A stretch of 64,000 nt of DNA from NCBI GenBank assembly GCA_958439195.1, contig OY288156.1:93501-157500 (forward strand). The letters are read 5' to 3'. Source of the DNA: an uncultured Paracoccaceae bacterium. GTDB lineage: Bacteria; Pseudomonadota; Alphaproteobacteria; Rhodobacterales; Rhodobacteraceae. Of this stretch, positions 53,560 through 63,643 are shown in pieces. Numbering within the stretch: the stretch's first letter is position 1; each line of letters opens with the position of its first letter. The notes under the pieces are model-generated. The model made no database searches. It saw nothing but the letters and a program-made list of their open reading frames with translations, and was not told where the DNA came from. Made by a program: the position numbers and the translations under genes.

Positions 53560-54438
53560 ATGCTGTCCGAATTTCTAGGCGGAAACGCCGTCTTTCTTGC
53601 CATCGCCGGTTTCATTATCCTGTGCATTTTCCTTGGGGTGCGCATCGTGCCACAGTCGGAAAAGCATGTTGTGGAACGCTTTGGCCGCCTGCGCGCGGTG
53701 CTTGGCCCCGGCATCAATTTCGTGGTCCCGTTTCTGGACCGGGTGGCGCACAAGATCAGCGTGCTGGAACGGCAACTTCCCACCGCCAGCCAAGATGCCA
53801 TCACCGCCGACAACGTGCTGGTCAAGGTGGAAACATCGGTGTTCTACCGGATCACCGAACCGGAAAAGACTGTCTACCGTATCCGCGATGTCGACGCCGC
53901 CATTGCCACCACGGTGGCCGGGATCGTGCGGTCGGAAATCGGCAAGCTGGAACTGGATCAGGTCCAGTCGAACCGCAGCCAGTTGATCGAACGGGTGCGC
54001 GAACAGGTGACTGCTATGGTGGACGATTGGGGGGTCGAGGTGACGCGGGCCGAAATCCTGGACGTCAATCTGGACGAAGCGACGCGCGCCGCCATGCTGC
54101 AACAGTTGAACGCCGAACGCGCCCGTCGCGCCCAGGTGATGGAGGCCGAGGGAAAGAAGAGGTCGGTCGAGCTGGCCGCCGATGCCGATCTTTATGCCGC
54201 CGATCAGGCCGCCAAAGCCCGCCGGATCACCGCTGATGCCGAGGCTTATGCAACAGGCGTGATCGCCGGGGCCATTACAGCCAATGGGCTAGAGGCCGCA
54301 CAGTTCCAGATCGCCATGAAACAGGTCGAGGCAATTGCACAGGTCGCGCAAGGTGAAGGCAAGCAGACCATCCTGCTGCCAATCAGCGCGATGGATGCCT
54401 TTGCCGATGTGTTCAAGCTGCTGCGGGGGAAATCCTGA
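53560..54438 (+). CDS. SPFH/band 7 membrane protein (QmcA/stomatin-like)
   Basis: A 292-residue protein with one N-terminal transmembrane helix (AVFLAIAGFIILCIFLGVRIV) and a band 7 domain (VERFGRLRAVLGPGINFVVPFLDRVAHKISVLERQL, IGKLELDQVQSNRSQLIERVREQV), then an alanine-rich coiled coil. CAGGAGG lies 8 bases before ATG 53560, preferred over ATG 53524. The next gene is an NfeD-type protein, the usual stomatin partner. They probably form a membrane microdomain scaffold. Confidence 0.88.
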   Translation: MLSEFLGGNAVFLAIAGFIILCIFLGVRIVPQSEKHVVERFGRLRAVLGPGINFVVPFLDRVAHKISVLERQLPTASQDAITADNVLVKVETSVFYRITEPEKTVYRIRDVDAAIATTVAGIVRSEIGKLELDQVQSNRSQLIERVREQVTAMVDDWGVEVTRAEILDVNLDEATRAAMLQQLNAERARRAQVMEAEGKKRSVELAADADLYAADQAAKARRITADAEAYATGVIAGAITANGLEAAQFQIAMKQVEAIAQVAQGEGKQTILLPISAMDAFADVFKLLRGKS

Positions 54439-54710
54439 TGTGGTGGTCCGTCTGGTGGGTCTGGATCGTGGCCGGTTTCCTGCTTGGGATGCTGGAGATT
54501 GTGATGCCCGGCTACATCTTCCTGGGCTTTGCCATAGGGGCCGTGATCACCGGGATTCTGGTGGGTATCGGCGTCGCATCGGCAAGCCCCGCGCTGCTGG
54601 CGCTGATCTTCGCCGTCTGTTCACTGATCGCGTGGCTTGTCTTGCGTCGCACGATGGGCGTGCGCGAAGGCCAGGTAAAGGTCTGGGACCGCGACATCAA
54701 TGATAACTGA
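54438..54710 (+). CDS. NfeD-like membrane protein
   Basis: A 90-residue short NfeD protein with three or four hydrophobic helices (VWIVAGFLLGMLEIVMPGYIFLGFAIGAVITGILV, LLALIFAVCSLIAWLVLRR). The OB-fold tail of longer NfeD proteins is absent. Its ATG overlaps the stop of the SPFH gene, as in many stomatin operon partners. Confidence 0.82.
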   Translation: MWWSVWWVWIVAGFLLGMLEIVMPGYIFLGFAIGAVITGILVGIGVASASPALLALIFAVCSLIAWLVLRRTMGVREGQVKVWDRDINDN

Positions 54711-55134
54711 GGCGGGTTTTGTCGGGGCCAAGGCCGCGCTGTTTTGCGGCGATGCCATCCTGACGCAGCTGCGTGATGCGCATCCTGGCCTGCCTTGGCC
54801 GGGAATGTGGGATTTGCCGGGTGGTGCGCGCAAAGGGCGCGAGTCGTCACAGACCTGTCTGTTGCGGGAACTGCGCGAAGAATTCGGGCTTTGTCTGCCT
54901 GCATCGCGCCTGACATGGCGGATTGTCCTGCCCGCGATGCTGGAACCATCGCGTCCTTCGGTCTTTTTCGCCGGAACGGTGACCGAGGCAGAGGTCGCCT
55001 CGATCCGCTTTGGCGACGAAGGTCAGGGATGGGAACTGATGCCTGTGGCGGCATTCCTGACCCATCCAAAGGCCATCCCAGAACTGCAACAGCGGGTGCG
55101 CCACGCACTTAACGCGCGGGCAGTTCTGCAATAA
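54700..55134 (+). CDS. NUDIX hydrolase
   Basis: A 144-residue NUDIX fold. The Nudix box is GGARKGRESSQTCLLRELREEFGL (Gx5Ex7REUxEExGU), which binds the metal for pyrophosphate hydrolysis. The DLPGG before it is typical of MutT-like enzymes. The gene overlaps the NfeD gene by 11 bases and converges on pyrF with a 26-base tail overlap. The substrate is unknown. Confidence 0.88.
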   Translation: MITEAGFVGAKAALFCGDAILTQLRDAHPGLPWPGMWDLPGGARKGRESSQTCLLRELREEFGLCLPASRLTWRIVLPAMLEPSRPSVFFAGTVTEAEVASIRFGDEGQGWELMPVAAFLTHPKAIPELQQRVRHALNARAVLQ

Positions 55135-55804
55135 CCGCCCGCGCGGCGGCTGCCGGATCGTTGGCCTGCCAGATTGGCCGCCCAACCACGATGTGATCCG
55201 CCCCATCCGAAATGGCCTGATGCGGCGTTGAAATGCGTTTCTGGTCCCCTGCGGCGGCACCCGCTGGCCGGACGCCCGGCGTTACGATCAGCCGCCCCTT
55301 GGCCTGCGGAAGGGCGCGGATCATCGCGGCCTCTTGTGGGCTGGCGATCACGCCATCCGCCCCCGCCTCAAGCGCCCGTGCGGCACGTTCCAGCGTGATG
55401 TCGTGGATGTCGCCCGCCTTGATCAGATTGGCGTCAAGATCGGCACGATCCAGTGACGTCAGCACGGTGACCGCCATGATCTTCAACCCCGTCCCGGCCT
55501 TGCCCTCGCAGGCCGCGCGCACCACCTGCGGGTCACCATGCACGGTCAGAAAATCAAGGTCATAGCGCGCAATGCCGCGCACTGCCGCCTCTATCGTGGC
55601 ACCGATATCGAACAGCTTCATGTCCAGAAACACGCGCTTGCCCAATTCACCCTTCAACTCATTCGCCAGCGCCAGCCCACCCCCCGTCAGCATCCCCAGC
55701 CCAATCTTGTAGAAGCTGGCGGCATCCCCAATACGCTGCACAAGATCCAGCCCCTGCACCACATTCGGCACATCCAGCGCCACGATCAGCCGGTCGTCAG
55801 ACAT
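55109..55804 (-). CDS. pyrF: Orotidine-5'-phosphate decarboxylase
   Basis: A 231-residue TIM barrel that converts OMP to UMP. It shows LIVALDVPNVVQGLDLVQRIG, KIGLGMLTGGG, the catalytic KxxDI tetrad in FLDMKLFDIGATIEAAV, and the phosphate loop VTPGVRPAG with VVGRPI. It is a single gene on this strand. Confidence 0.95.
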   Translation of the reverse strand: MSDDRLIVALDVPNVVQGLDLVQRIGDAASFYKIGLGMLTGGGLALANELKGELGKRVFLDMKLFDIGATIEAAVRGIARYDLDFLTVHGDPQVVRAACEGKAGTGLKIMAVTVLTSLDRADLDANLIKAGDIHDITLERAARALEAGADGVIASPQEAAMIRALPQAKGRLIVTPGVRPAGAAAGDQKRISTPHQAISDGADHIVVGRPIWQANDPAAAARAVIAELPAR

Positions 55805-55910
55805 GGGGGTTCCTTTCGCTCTGGGATGGCGGCCAGATGCGCCGCAAGCACGGGGCTGTCAAGCCGCGCTTTCCCCCGCTAACATTGCATCAAGGGCAAA
55901 CGGGGCGGGC

Positions 55911-56804
55911 ATGATCCTTTGTTTCGACATCGGCGGAAGCCGGATCAAGGCGGCACTGTCGCGCGCAAGCGCATTGGACCCTTTGGGCGACACCCCGACG
56001 CCAAAGGATGACTTTACCGCCTTTACCGCCGCGCTGGGCGGGTTCATGCGGGATCATGCCCTGCGCGGCATTGCCATTTCCATCGCCGGGGTGGTGGATC
56101 CGGACACCGAGGCGTTGCGGGTGGCCAACATTCCCTGTGCAGATGGCCGCCGTCTTGGCCCGGAATTGCAGGCCGCGCTGGGTGTGCCGGTGCTGGTGCT
56201 GAATGATGCCGATTGCTTTGCCCTTGCCGAAGCGCGGCAGGGCGCGGGGCAGGGGCATCGCACAGTGTTCGGGGTGATCCTCGGCACCGGGGTGGGGGGT
56301 GGTCTGGTGATCGACGGGCGGCTTGTCACTGGCCCCGGCGGCTATGCGGGCGAATGGGGTCATGGGCCAGTTACGAAAACGCAGGTTGAGGGGTTGACCC
56401 TGCCAGAATTCCGCTGCGGCTGCGGTCTTGTCGGCTGTCTGGATGCGGTGGGCGGTGCGCGGGGAATCGAACGGCTGCACCATTCCGTGACTGGAGACAC
56501 AGCCAGTTCAGAAGAGGTTCTGACCCGATGGCAGGCGGGCGATCCGAAAGCCACAAGGACCGTCCTTGTCTGGCGCGCCTTGTTGGCCCCGCCCTTGGCG
56601 ATGATCCTGAACACTGTCGGTGCGTCCATCGTTCCGGTGGGGGGTGGGTTGTCCAATGTTCCCGCCCTGATCGCCACCCTGGATAGCGCGGTGCGGGAAA
56701 TGATCCTGCGACGCACCGATGCACCGCTTGTCGTGCCCGCCCAATGTCGCATCGAACCCGGCCTGATCGGGGCCGCCGCCGCCGGTGAGGCTGCCTTTGG
56801 CTGA
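55911..56804 (+). CDS. ROK family sugar kinase (N-acetylglucosamine/N-acetylmannosamine kinase type)
   Basis: A 297-residue ROK protein without a DNA-binding domain, so a kinase rather than a repressor. ATP-binding DIGGSRIKAAL at the N-terminus, VLNDADCFALAEA (catalytic Asp), GVILGTGVGGGLVIDG, GEWGHGPV (sugar-contacting Glu and His) and the zinc motif CGCGLVGCLD are all present. ATG 55911 begins the domain directly; a longer frame has no support. Confidence 0.85.
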   Translation: MILCFDIGGSRIKAALSRASALDPLGDTPTPKDDFTAFTAALGGFMRDHALRGIAISIAGVVDPDTEALRVANIPCADGRRLGPELQAALGVPVLVLNDADCFALAEARQGAGQGHRTVFGVILGTGVGGGLVIDGRLVTGPGGYAGEWGHGPVTKTQVEGLTLPEFRCGCGLVGCLDAVGGARGIERLHHSVTGDTASSEEVLTRWQAGDPKATRTVLVWRALLAPPLAMILNTVGASIVPVGGGLSNVPALIATLDSAVREMILRRTDAPLVVPAQCRIEPGLIGAAAAGEAAFG

Positions 56805-57516
56805 CATATTGCTTGAGGTTTGTGTCGAAGATGCCACCGGTCTGGGGGCCGCCCTGCGTGGCGGGGCGGGGCGGATCGAGTTGTGCTCTGCACTTGCCTT
56901 GGGGGGGCTTACGCCATCGCCGGGATTGATGCAGACCGCGCAGAATGCGGGTCGGCCGGTCATGGCGATGATCCGCCCTCGTGCGGGGGATTTCATCTGG
57001 TCCAGTGAAGACCTGCGCCAAATGCGCGGTGACATCGCCATTGCCCGTGCTGCGGGTTTGGCGGGCGTGGTCCTTGGCGCATCGCGCCCCGATGGGCGGC
57101 TGGATGAATGGCTGCTATCCACCCTGATTGATGAGGCGCAGGGCATGGATCTGACCCTGCACCGCTGCTTTGACCTGACGCCCGACAAATTCGCCGCGCT
57201 GGAAACGGCGATTCAGTTGGGTTTTTCGCGTATCCTTACTTCTGGCGGTGCGCTGACGGCACCTCAGGGCACCGAGATTTTGGCGAAGTTGATGCAGCAA
57301 GCAGAAGGCCGCATCACCATAATGCCCGGTTCCGGGATTTCCCCTGCGACGCTGCCCGTGCTGGCCCATCTGCCCTTGCGTGAAGTTCATGCCTCCTGTT
57401 CGATGTCGGAACCGGTGGCCGAAACCGTCGCCGCATTTGGGTTTGGCCCGGCGGAACGGCGCGTCACGTCGGTTGCGGCGGTGGGCGCCTTGGTCGCGGC
57501 CTTGGCCGCCTTGTGA
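56785..57516 (+). CDS. cutC: CutC family protein
   Basis: A 243-residue TIM barrel with CutC signatures LLEVCVEDATGLGAALRGGAGRIELCSALALGGLTPS, MAMIRPRAGDF and LTLHRCFDLT, with LGFSRILTSGG and IMPGSGIS. The family was named for copper homeostasis in E. coli, but the copper link has been questioned. GTG 56785 overlaps the kinase gene; TTG 56797 with GGTGAGG before it is an equal alternative. Confidence 0.88.
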   Translation: MRLPLADILLEVCVEDATGLGAALRGGAGRIELCSALALGGLTPSPGLMQTAQNAGRPVMAMIRPRAGDFIWSSEDLRQMRGDIAIARAAGLAGVVLGASRPDGRLDEWLLSTLIDEAQGMDLTLHRCFDLTPDKFAALETAIQLGFSRILTSGGALTAPQGTEILAKLMQQAEGRITIMPGSGISPATLPVLAHLPLREVHASCSMSEPVAETVAAFGFGPAERRVTSVAAVGALVAALAAL

Positions 57517-57536
57517 TTGATGTAAAGGGAAAGACA

Positions 57537-58310
57537 GTGCAGATCACCGTAACATATGACCGCCCCGACGACGGCCCCCGCTCTGGTCCTGTGCAGGTGG
57601 GCTGGTTCCTAGCTTCCGACAAGGGCGCGGTGCTGTATGATCCGCCAGAACGGCTTGTGTCACGGCAGGTCAGCCGGTCGCATGCCAAAAGTGCCAGCCG
57701 CTGCCCGGCGGTGATCCAGATGGAAAGCCGGTATTTCGTTGTGAAATGCCCCTTTGATCTGCAGATCGGATTTACCCGCGATGAAAAGGGCAAGGCAGTT
57801 TTGGTAAACCGTGCGGGCACCGCGTCGCCTATTCGCAGCAACAAGTTGAATGAGGTGCTGACGCTGGTCAGCGAAACGGAATGGCGCTACCCTGACCGGC
57901 CCACAGTTCAACTGCACCTGCCTTATAGCTTCATCGCGGATGAACCGGTGTGGATGACGCAGGTTGGCACCTTTGCCCATTACCGCAAGGATCCGCTGCC
58001 CGGCACCATCTTTGGTGGGCGGTTTCAATTGAACCTCTGGCCACGGCCGCTGATGTGGGCCTTTGAATGGCACGAGCCGGAAAAGGACATCATCCTCAAG
58101 CGCGGCGATCCGCTGTTTTATTGCCAGTTTGAACATGAAGGCCCCGATCGCCCTGTGCAGATGATCGAGGCGGAAAAGACGCCCGAACTCATGGCCTATA
58201 TGGAAAAGATTTCGGGCGTGGTGAATTACGTCAACCAGACCTTCAGCCTGATGAAATCGGCCGAACAGTTGCGGCCTGCACGGCTTTTGAAACCCAGGGA
58301 CAAGGCTTGA
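57537..58310 (+). CDS. Conserved hypothetical protein, 257 residues
   Basis: A soluble, beta-rich protein that I do not recognise with certainty. Notable stretches are FVVKCPFDLQIGFTRDEKGK, LHLPYSFIADEPVWMTQVGTFAHYRKDPLPGTIFGGRF and MWAFEWHEPEKDIILKRGDPLFYCQFE. It has no signal peptide or transmembrane helix. It may belong to a DUF6065-like family; confidence in that is low. GTG 57537 has AGGGA upstream; GTG 57513 would overlap the cutC stop. It sits between cutC and a TolB-like gene, probably cotranscribed. Confidence 0.65.
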   Translation: MQITVTYDRPDDGPRSGPVQVGWFLASDKGAVLYDPPERLVSRQVSRSHAKSASRCPAVIQMESRYFVVKCPFDLQIGFTRDEKGKAVLVNRAGTASPIRSNKLNEVLTLVSETEWRYPDRPTVQLHLPYSFIADEPVWMTQVGTFAHYRKDPLPGTIFGGRFQLNLWPRPLMWAFEWHEPEKDIILKRGDPLFYCQFEHEGPDRPVQMIEAEKTPELMAYMEKISGVVNYVNQTFSLMKSAEQLRPARLLKPRDKA

Positions 58311-59131
58311 AATCCCATCTTGCCCTTTGGGATGTTGCTGAAGGCCGCGCCCGCACCATCCTGACAGTGGATCACCGGATCGAGGCGCCGAATTGGCATC
58401 CGTCTGGACGCTATCTGATGGTCAATGCCGATGGCCGGTTGTTCCGCGTGCCACTGGATGCGCCCCGTTTGGAGCCGTTTGAGACCGGCATCGAAGGGCG
58501 TTGCAATAACGACCACGGCTTTAGCCCGGATGGCAAGACACTCGCATTCTCCTGTCATCGCGGGCAGGGGGCCGAGATGTTCGTCATCCCCGTCGATGGC
58601 GGCACAGCCCGCCTGATAAGCCCTAAACCGCGCAGTTGGTTTCATGGTTGGTCACCGGACGGGGCGACGCTGGTCTATGCCGCCGCACGGGGTAGCAGTC
58701 GCCATGTCGATATCTATACCCACAGCGTCAAGGGCGGCGCTGAATCCCGCCTGACGCAGGGCGAAGGGCATTCCGACGGCCCGGATTACAGCCATGATGG
58801 GCGGCGCATCTACTGGAACAGCGACCGCGACGGCCAAGCCCAGATCTGGGTGATGGCAGCGGATGGATCAGACCAGCGCCGGTTATTTGCCGATGACCAC
58901 GTGAACTGGTTTCCGCATCCTTCGCCCTGTGGAAATCACCTTATCTATCTTGCCTATCCGCCTGGTACCGAAGGCCACCCCGCAGACCTGTCCGTGGCCA
59001 TCGTCCTGTGCGGAACCGATGGCGCGGAACGCAGGCGGATCGTTGAATTCACGGGTGGGCAAGGCACGATGAATGTCCCGAACTGGGCCGCCGACGGGAC
59101 CGCTTTTGCCTTTGTGCATTACACACCCTGA
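58307..59131 (+). CDS. TolB-like WD40/PD40 beta-propeller protein
   Basis: A 274-residue propeller with PD40 repeats (NWHPSGRYLMVN, GFSPDGKTLAFS, GWSPDGATLVYA, DYSHDGRRIYWNSDRDGQAQIWVMAADGS, NWAADGTAFAFV). It has no signal peptide, unlike TolB itself. TTG 58307 overlaps the preceding stop and has AGGGA upstream. The function is unknown. Confidence 0.75.
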   Translation: MKSHLALWDVAEGRARTILTVDHRIEAPNWHPSGRYLMVNADGRLFRVPLDAPRLEPFETGIEGRCNNDHGFSPDGKTLAFSCHRGQGAEMFVIPVDGGTARLISPKPRSWFHGWSPDGATLVYAAARGSSRHVDIYTHSVKGGAESRLTQGEGHSDGPDYSHDGRRIYWNSDRDGQAQIWVMAADGSDQRRLFADDHVNWFPHPSPCGNHLIYLAYPPGTEGHPADLSVAIVLCGTDGAERRRIVEFTGGQGTMNVPNWAADGTAFAFVHYTP

Positions 59132-59183
59132 TCGGTGTTCCAAAGCCGGATAAGGAAAAGTTTACGTAACCCTGCGCGGCAAT

Positions 59184-59210
59184 CTTGCAACAGGGCGCGC
59201 CGCCGCCCAT
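59184..59210 (+). promoter_or_regulatory. Candidate heat-shock sigma-32 promoter of clpB
   Basis: CTTGCAA at 59184-59190 and CCCAT at 59206-59210, 15 bases apart, resemble the alphaproteobacterial RpoH promoter (CTTGAAA, spacer, CCCAT-T). It lies about 75 bases before the clpB start, in the only gap of the region. Confidence 0.55.
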
Positions 59211-59285
59211 CTTGATCCCAAGGCCGGTGCGGGCGTGCCTTTTCAGGGCGTCTGCGGATCGGTGCTATGAAAAGGAGAATGCCCG

Positions 59286-61898
59286 ATGAACCTTGAAAAG
59301 TTCACGGAACGCTCGCGCGGGTTCCTTCAAGCCGCGCAAACCATCGCCATTCGGGAAAGCCATCAGCGGCTTGCGCCTGAACATCTGCTCAAGGCCATCA
59401 TGGATGATGACCAGGGCCTTGCATCAAACCTGATCCGTCGCGCCGGGGGCGAACCTGCCCGCGTAACAGAGGCTGTGGCGCTGGCCCTTGGAAAATTGCC
59501 CAAGGTTTCGGGGGACGCCCAGCCCTTTACCGATCCTGGCCTAGTCAAGGTGCTGGATGAGGCGGAAAAGTTAGCCAAGAAGGCGGGGGACAGTTTCGTT
59601 CCCGTTGAACGTATCCTGATGGCGCTTGCCATGGTGCCGGGTGCCGCCAAGCAGGCGCTGGATGCCGGGGCGGTTTCTGCGCAAAAGCTGAACGCCGCGA
59701 TCAACGACATTCGCAAAGGCCGCACGGCGGATTCCGCCAGCGCCGAAGAAGGTTATGACGCTCTGAAGAAGTATGCCCGCGACCTGACCGAAGCGGCAGA
59801 GCAGGGCAAGATTGACCCGATCATCGGGCGGGATGAAGAAATTCGCCGCACGATGCAGGTGCTGTCGCGCCGAACAAAGAACAACCCGGTCCTGATCGGT
59901 GAGCCCGGTGTGGGTAAAACCGCCATCGCCGAAGGACTTGCCCTGCGCATCGTCAATGGCGACGTGCCGGAAAGCCTGCGGAACAAGAAACTGATGGCGT
60001 TGGACATGGGCGCGCTGATCGCAGGGGCAAAGTATCGGGGTGAATTCGAGGAACGGCTGAAAGCTATCCTGAACGAGGTCACCTCAGCCGAGGGCGAGAT
60101 CATCCTGTTCATTGATGAAATGCACACGCTGGTGGGCGCGGGCAAATCCGATGGTGCGATGGATGCGGCCAACCTGATCAAACCGGCGCTGGCGCGGGGC
60201 GAATTGCACTGCGTGGGCGCGACCACGCTGGATGAATATCGCAAATATGTGGAAAAGGACGCGGCCTTGGCCCGCCGGTTCCAGCCGGTGATGGTGTCCG
60301 AGCCGACGGTTGAGGATACCATTTCCATCCTGCGCGGGATCAAGGAGAAGTACGAACTTCACCACGGCGTTCGCATTTCCGATTCGGCGCTGGTCGCAGC
60401 GGCCACGCTGTCGCATCGCTACATCACCGACCGTTTCCTTCCCGACAAGGCCATCGACCTTGTCGATGAAGCCGCCAGCCGGTTGCGGATGGAGGTGGAC
60501 AGCAAACCCGAAGAACTGGATCAACTGGACCGACAGATCCTGCAATTGCAGATCGAATCCGAGGCGTTGAAGAAGGAAGACGACGCCGCTTCGCGCGACC
60601 GGCTGGAAAAGCTGGAAAAGGAACTGGGCGACCTGCAACAGCAATCGGCGGCCATGACCGCCAAATGGCAGGCGGAGCGTGACAGTCTGGATGCCGCGCG
60701 TGATCTGAAGGAACAGTTGGACCGTGCCCGTGCGGAACTGGAACACGCCAAGCGCGAAGGCGATTTCGCCAAGGCGGGCGAATTGCAATACGGGCGGATT
60801 CCGGGGCTGGAGAAATCCCTGACCGAGGCCGAGGCGCGCGAAGGCGAGGCGCTGGTGTCCGAGGCGGTGCGCCCCGAACAGATCGCCGAGGTGGTGGAAC
60901 GCTGGACCGGGATTCCCACGACCAAGATGCTGGAAGGCGAGCGTGACAAGCTGCTGCGTATGGAAGATGAGCTTGGCAAGCGTGTCATTGGCCAGCGTCA
61001 GGCGGTGGAAGCCGTATCCAAGGCCGTGCGCCGCGCGCGTGCAGGGCTGAACGATGAGGGGCGGCCGCTGGGATCGTTCCTCTTCCTTGGCCCTACCGGG
61101 GTGGGCAAGACCGAACTGACCAAAGCATTGGCGGAATACCTGTTTGACGATGAATCCGCGATGGTGCGTATCGACATGTCGGAATTCATGGAAAAACATG
61201 CCGTGTCACGCCTGATCGGTGCGCCGCCCGGCTATGTCGGTTATGATGAAGGCGGGGTGCTGACCGAAGCCGTGCGGCGCAAACCCTATCAGGTGGTGCT
61301 GTTCGACGAGGTGGAAAAGGCCCACCCGGATGTGTTCAACGTGCTGCTGCAAGTGCTGGACGATGGCATCCTGACCGATGGTCAGGGCAGAACGGTCGAT
61401 TTCAAGCAGACGCTGATCGTGCTGACGTCGAACCTTGGGTCACAGGCGCTCAGCCTGCTGCCAGATGGGGCGGATGCGAATGATGCAAAGCGGGATGTGA
61501 TGGAAGCCGTGCGCGCCCATTTCCGCCCCGAATTCCTGAACCGGCTGGATGAGACGATTATCTTTGATCGTCTGGGTCGGGCCGACATGTCGGGTATTGT
61601 GGACATTCAGTTGCGCCGTCTGGAAAAGCGGCTGGAAGGTCGGAAGATCACCCTGTCGCTGGATGCAGACGCCAAGGCATGGCTGGCGGATGAAGGCTAT
61701 GATCCGGTCTATGGCGCGCGCCCGTTGAAGCGGGTGATCCAGCGCCAGTTGCAGGATCCGCTGGCCGAAATGCTGCTTGCGGGCGACATACTGGACGGCA
61801 CGACCATCGCGGTTACCGCGGGGGCTGAAGGCCTGATCGTGGGGGGGCGGGTCATCGCATCCCGCCGTGACCGACCGGCACAGGCGGTGGTTCACTGA
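59286..61898 (+). CDS. clpB: ATP-dependent disaggregase ClpB
   Basis: An 870-residue Hsp100 chaperone. It has an N-domain ([21 protein letters not shown]), NBD1 with Walker [16 protein letters not shown] and Walker [15 protein letters not shown], the coiled-coil M domain (about 410-525, which distinguishes ClpB from ClpA), NBD2 with [18 protein letters not shown] and [16 protein letters not shown], and a C-terminal domain. It resolubilises aggregates with DnaK. AAGGAG precedes ATG. No IGF/L loop for ClpP docking is expected. Confidence 0.97.
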   Translation: MNLEKFTERSRGFLQAAQTIAIRESHQRLAPEHLLKAIMDDDQGLASNLIRRAGGEPARVTEAVALALGKLPKVSGDAQPFTDPGLVKVLDEAEKLAKKAGDSFVPVERILMALAMVPGAAKQALDAGAVSAQKLNAAINDIRKGRTADSASAEEGYDALKKYARDLTEAAEQGKIDPIIGRDEEIRRTMQVLSRRTKNNPVLIGEPGVGKTAIAEGLALRIVNGDVPESLRNKKLMALDMGALIAGAKYRGEFEERLKAILNEVTSAEGEIILFIDEMHTLVGAGKSDGAMDAANLIKPALARGELHCVGATTLDEYRKYVEKDAALARRFQPVMVSEPTVEDTISILRGIKEKYELHHGVRISDSALVAAATLSHRYITDRFLPDKAIDLVDEAASRLRMEVDSKPEELDQLDRQILQLQIESEALKKEDDAASRDRLEKLEKELGDLQQQSAAMTAKWQAERDSLDAARDLKEQLDRARAELEHAKREGDFAKAGELQYGRIPGLEKSLTEAEAREGEALVSEAVRPEQIAEVVERWTGIPTTKMLEGERDKLLRMEDELGKRVIGQRQAVEAVSKAVRRARAGLNDEGRPLGSFLFLGPTGVGKTELTKALAEYLFDDESAMVRIDMSEFMEKHAVSRLIGAPPGYVGYDEGGVLTEAVRRKPYQVVLFDEVEKAHPDVFNVLLQVLDDGILTDGQGRTVDFKQTLIVLTSNLGSQALSLLPDGADANDAKRDVMEAVRAHFRPEFLNRLDETIIFDRLGRADMSGIVDIQLRRLEKRLEGRKITLSLDADAKAWLADEGYDPVYGARPLKRVIQRQLQDPLAEMLLAGDILDGTTIAVTAGAEGLIVGGRVIASRRDRPAQAVVH

Positions 61899-61908
61899 CG
61901 GAATTGAA

Positions 61909-61934
61909 AAAGGGGCGGTTTTCACCGCCCCTTT
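61909..61934. terminator. Bidirectional terminator between clpB and the fasciclin gene
   Basis: An 8-base GC stem (ggggcggt at 61912-61919, accgcccc at 61924-61931) is flanked by A-tracts on the left and T-tracts on the right (aaaaa and ttt), with a 4-base loop. It can terminate clpB forwards and the fasciclin gene backwards. Confidence 0.8.
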
Positions 61935-61954
61935 CGCATTCTGGCTACGGCCAA

Positions 61955-62431
61955 TTACATCGGCGGCAGGATGACCGAGTCGATCACGTGGATCACGCCG
62001 TTCGACGCTGCAACGTCCGGGGCCGAGATGACGGCGCCGTTCACCTTCGGTCCGCCTTCCAGCGTGATGGTGATGTCTTTGCCGTTGACGGTGGTGGCGG
62101 TCATACCTTCAGACAGGTCGGTCGACATGACGGCACCCGGCACGACGTGATAGGTCAGCACGGCGACGAGCTGGTCCTTGTTTTCCGGCTTCAGCAGGTC
62201 TTCCACGGTGCCAGCGGGCAGCGCGGCAAAGGCGGCGTCGGTCGGTGCGAAGACGGTGAACGGACCTTCGCCCTTCAGCGTGTCAACCAGACCGGCTGCC
62301 GTCAGCGCGGCGGCCAGCGTGGTGAACGAGCCGTTGGCCACGGCGGTGTCGACAATGTCCATGTCCTGGGCATAGGCGGGCATCGCAAAAGCGGCGGCGG
62401 TGGTCAGTGCAAGAAAGGTTCTGCGGATCAT
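61955..62431 (-). CDS. Secreted fasciclin (FAS1) domain protein
   Basis: A 158-residue protein with a signal peptide ([21 protein letters not shown]) and a single FAS1 domain. The two conserved boxes are [23 protein letters not shown] and the ending [13 protein letters not shown], with [11 protein letters not shown] between. FAS1 proteins are associated with adhesion and matrix functions. GGGAG lies 8 bases before ATG 62431. Confidence 0.92.
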   Translation of the reverse strand: MIRRTFLALTTAAAFAMPAYAQDMDIVDTAVANGSFTTLAAALTAAGLVDTLKGEGPFTVFAPTDAAFAALPAGTVEDLLKPENKDQLVAVLTYHVVPGAVMSTDLSEGMTATTVNGKDITITLEGGPKVNGAVISAPDVAASNGVIHVIDSVILPPM

Positions 62432-62612
62432 AGGTGTCACTCCCGTTTGATCTGGCTGCCGTGATTGGCATGGGCCTTATATGGGGTGCCGCTGCGACCA
62501 GATGTCGTTGAAAGAAACGTTAAGCGGGCTTGTCTCAGGGTCGTTCCGCCCTAAGCTACGGTGCATTTCTGCTTCAACTCAAAATGGTGTGACCCAGATT
62601 TATCAGTTGTGA

Positions 62613-62633
62613 CTGAAACGAAACGTGTTTCAG
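62613..62633. promoter_or_regulatory. Inverted repeat upstream of msrP
   Basis: Arms CTGAAAC (62613-62619) and GTTTCAG (62627-62633) are perfect complements across 7 bases. It sits about 90 bases before msrP and 180 before the divergent fasciclin gene start. Candidate operator; the binding protein is unknown. Confidence 0.4.
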
Positions 62634-62722
62634 CTTCGTATAGCAATTGTGAGGGGCCTTGTTTTGCCTTTTCGCCTCAGCCCGCCAACATTCATGTCGC
62701 GGGACAAAGATAGGAGTTGGCA

Positions 62723-63643
62723 ATGAACGCACCAAAGCTGGGCTGGTCTGATGTGACCCCCAAGTCTGTTTTCCTGAACCGTCGTGCGGTGATCGCCGGG
62801 GCCGGGGCGATGGCAATCGCCGGAAGTGTCGGCCAGGCGCAGGCGCAGGTTGCGGCATCGACAAGCCGCTTTTCCACCGATGAAGCACCCAACACGCTGG
62901 AAGAGATCACCAGCTACAACAATTTCTATGAGTTCGGGACAGGCAAGGAAGACCCGGCCCGCAATGCGGCGGCACTGACGGTTGATCCCTGGTCCATTGT
63001 GATTGACGGATTGGTTGATCGGCCCGGCACCTATGATCTGGCTGATGTGATGAAGGACCAACCGCTGGAGGAACGCATCTATCGGTTCCGCTGTGTAGAG
63101 GCGTGGTCAATGGTGGTGCCGTGGATCGGCTTTGAACTTGCTGGTCTGCTGAACCGCGTGGGCGTGCAGCCTTCGGCGAAATATGTCGCATTCGAAACGC
63201 TTGTCCGCCCCGAGGAAATGCCGGGTCAACGCGCGCCGATCCTGGAATGGCCCTACCGTGAAGGATTGCGCCTGGATGAGGCGATGAACCCACTGACCAT
63301 CCTTGCCACGGGGCTGTATGGTGAGGAGATGCCAAAGCAGAACGGCGCACCGATCCGCCTGGTCGTGCCGTGGAAGTACGGGTTCAAGTCGATCAAGAGC
63401 ATCGTGAAGATCAGCGTTGTCGCCGATCAGCCGCAGACAACGTGGAACATGCTGCAACCGTCAGAATACGGGTTCTATTCGAACGTAAACCCGACGGTTG
63501 ATCACCCCCGCTGGTCGCAAGCGTCAGAGCGGCGTATCGGTGCGGGCCTGTTTGCCGGGCGGCAGGATACCCTGATGTTCAATGGATACGAAGAACAGGT
63601 TGCCGCGCTTTATGCCGGCATGGACCTGGCGGCGAACTACTGA
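62723..63643 (+). CDS. msrP: Periplasmic protein-methionine-sulfoxide reductase catalytic subunit MsrP
   Basis: A 306-residue molybdoenzyme that repairs oxidised methionines in envelope proteins. A Tat signal ([17 protein letters not shown]) is followed by the oxidoreductase fold with the Moco ligand Cys in [18 protein letters not shown]. The C-terminal part [23 protein letters not shown] is typical of YedY. GGAG lies 6 bases before ATG 62723. It overlaps msrQ. Confidence 0.93.
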   Translation: MNAPKLGWSDVTPKSVFLNRRAVIAGAGAMAIAGSVGQAQAQVAASTSRFSTDEAPNTLEEITSYNNFYEFGTGKEDPARNAAALTVDPWSIVIDGLVDRPGTYDLADVMKDQPLEERIYRFRCVEAWSMVVPWIGFELAGLLNRVGVQPSAKYVAFETLVRPEEMPGQRAPILEWPYREGLRLDEAMNPLTILATGLYGEEMPKQNGAPIRLVVPWKYGFKSIKSIVKISVVADQPQTTWNMLQPSEYGFYSNVNPTVDHPRWSQASERRIGAGLFAGRQDTLMFNGYEEQVAALYAGMDLAANY

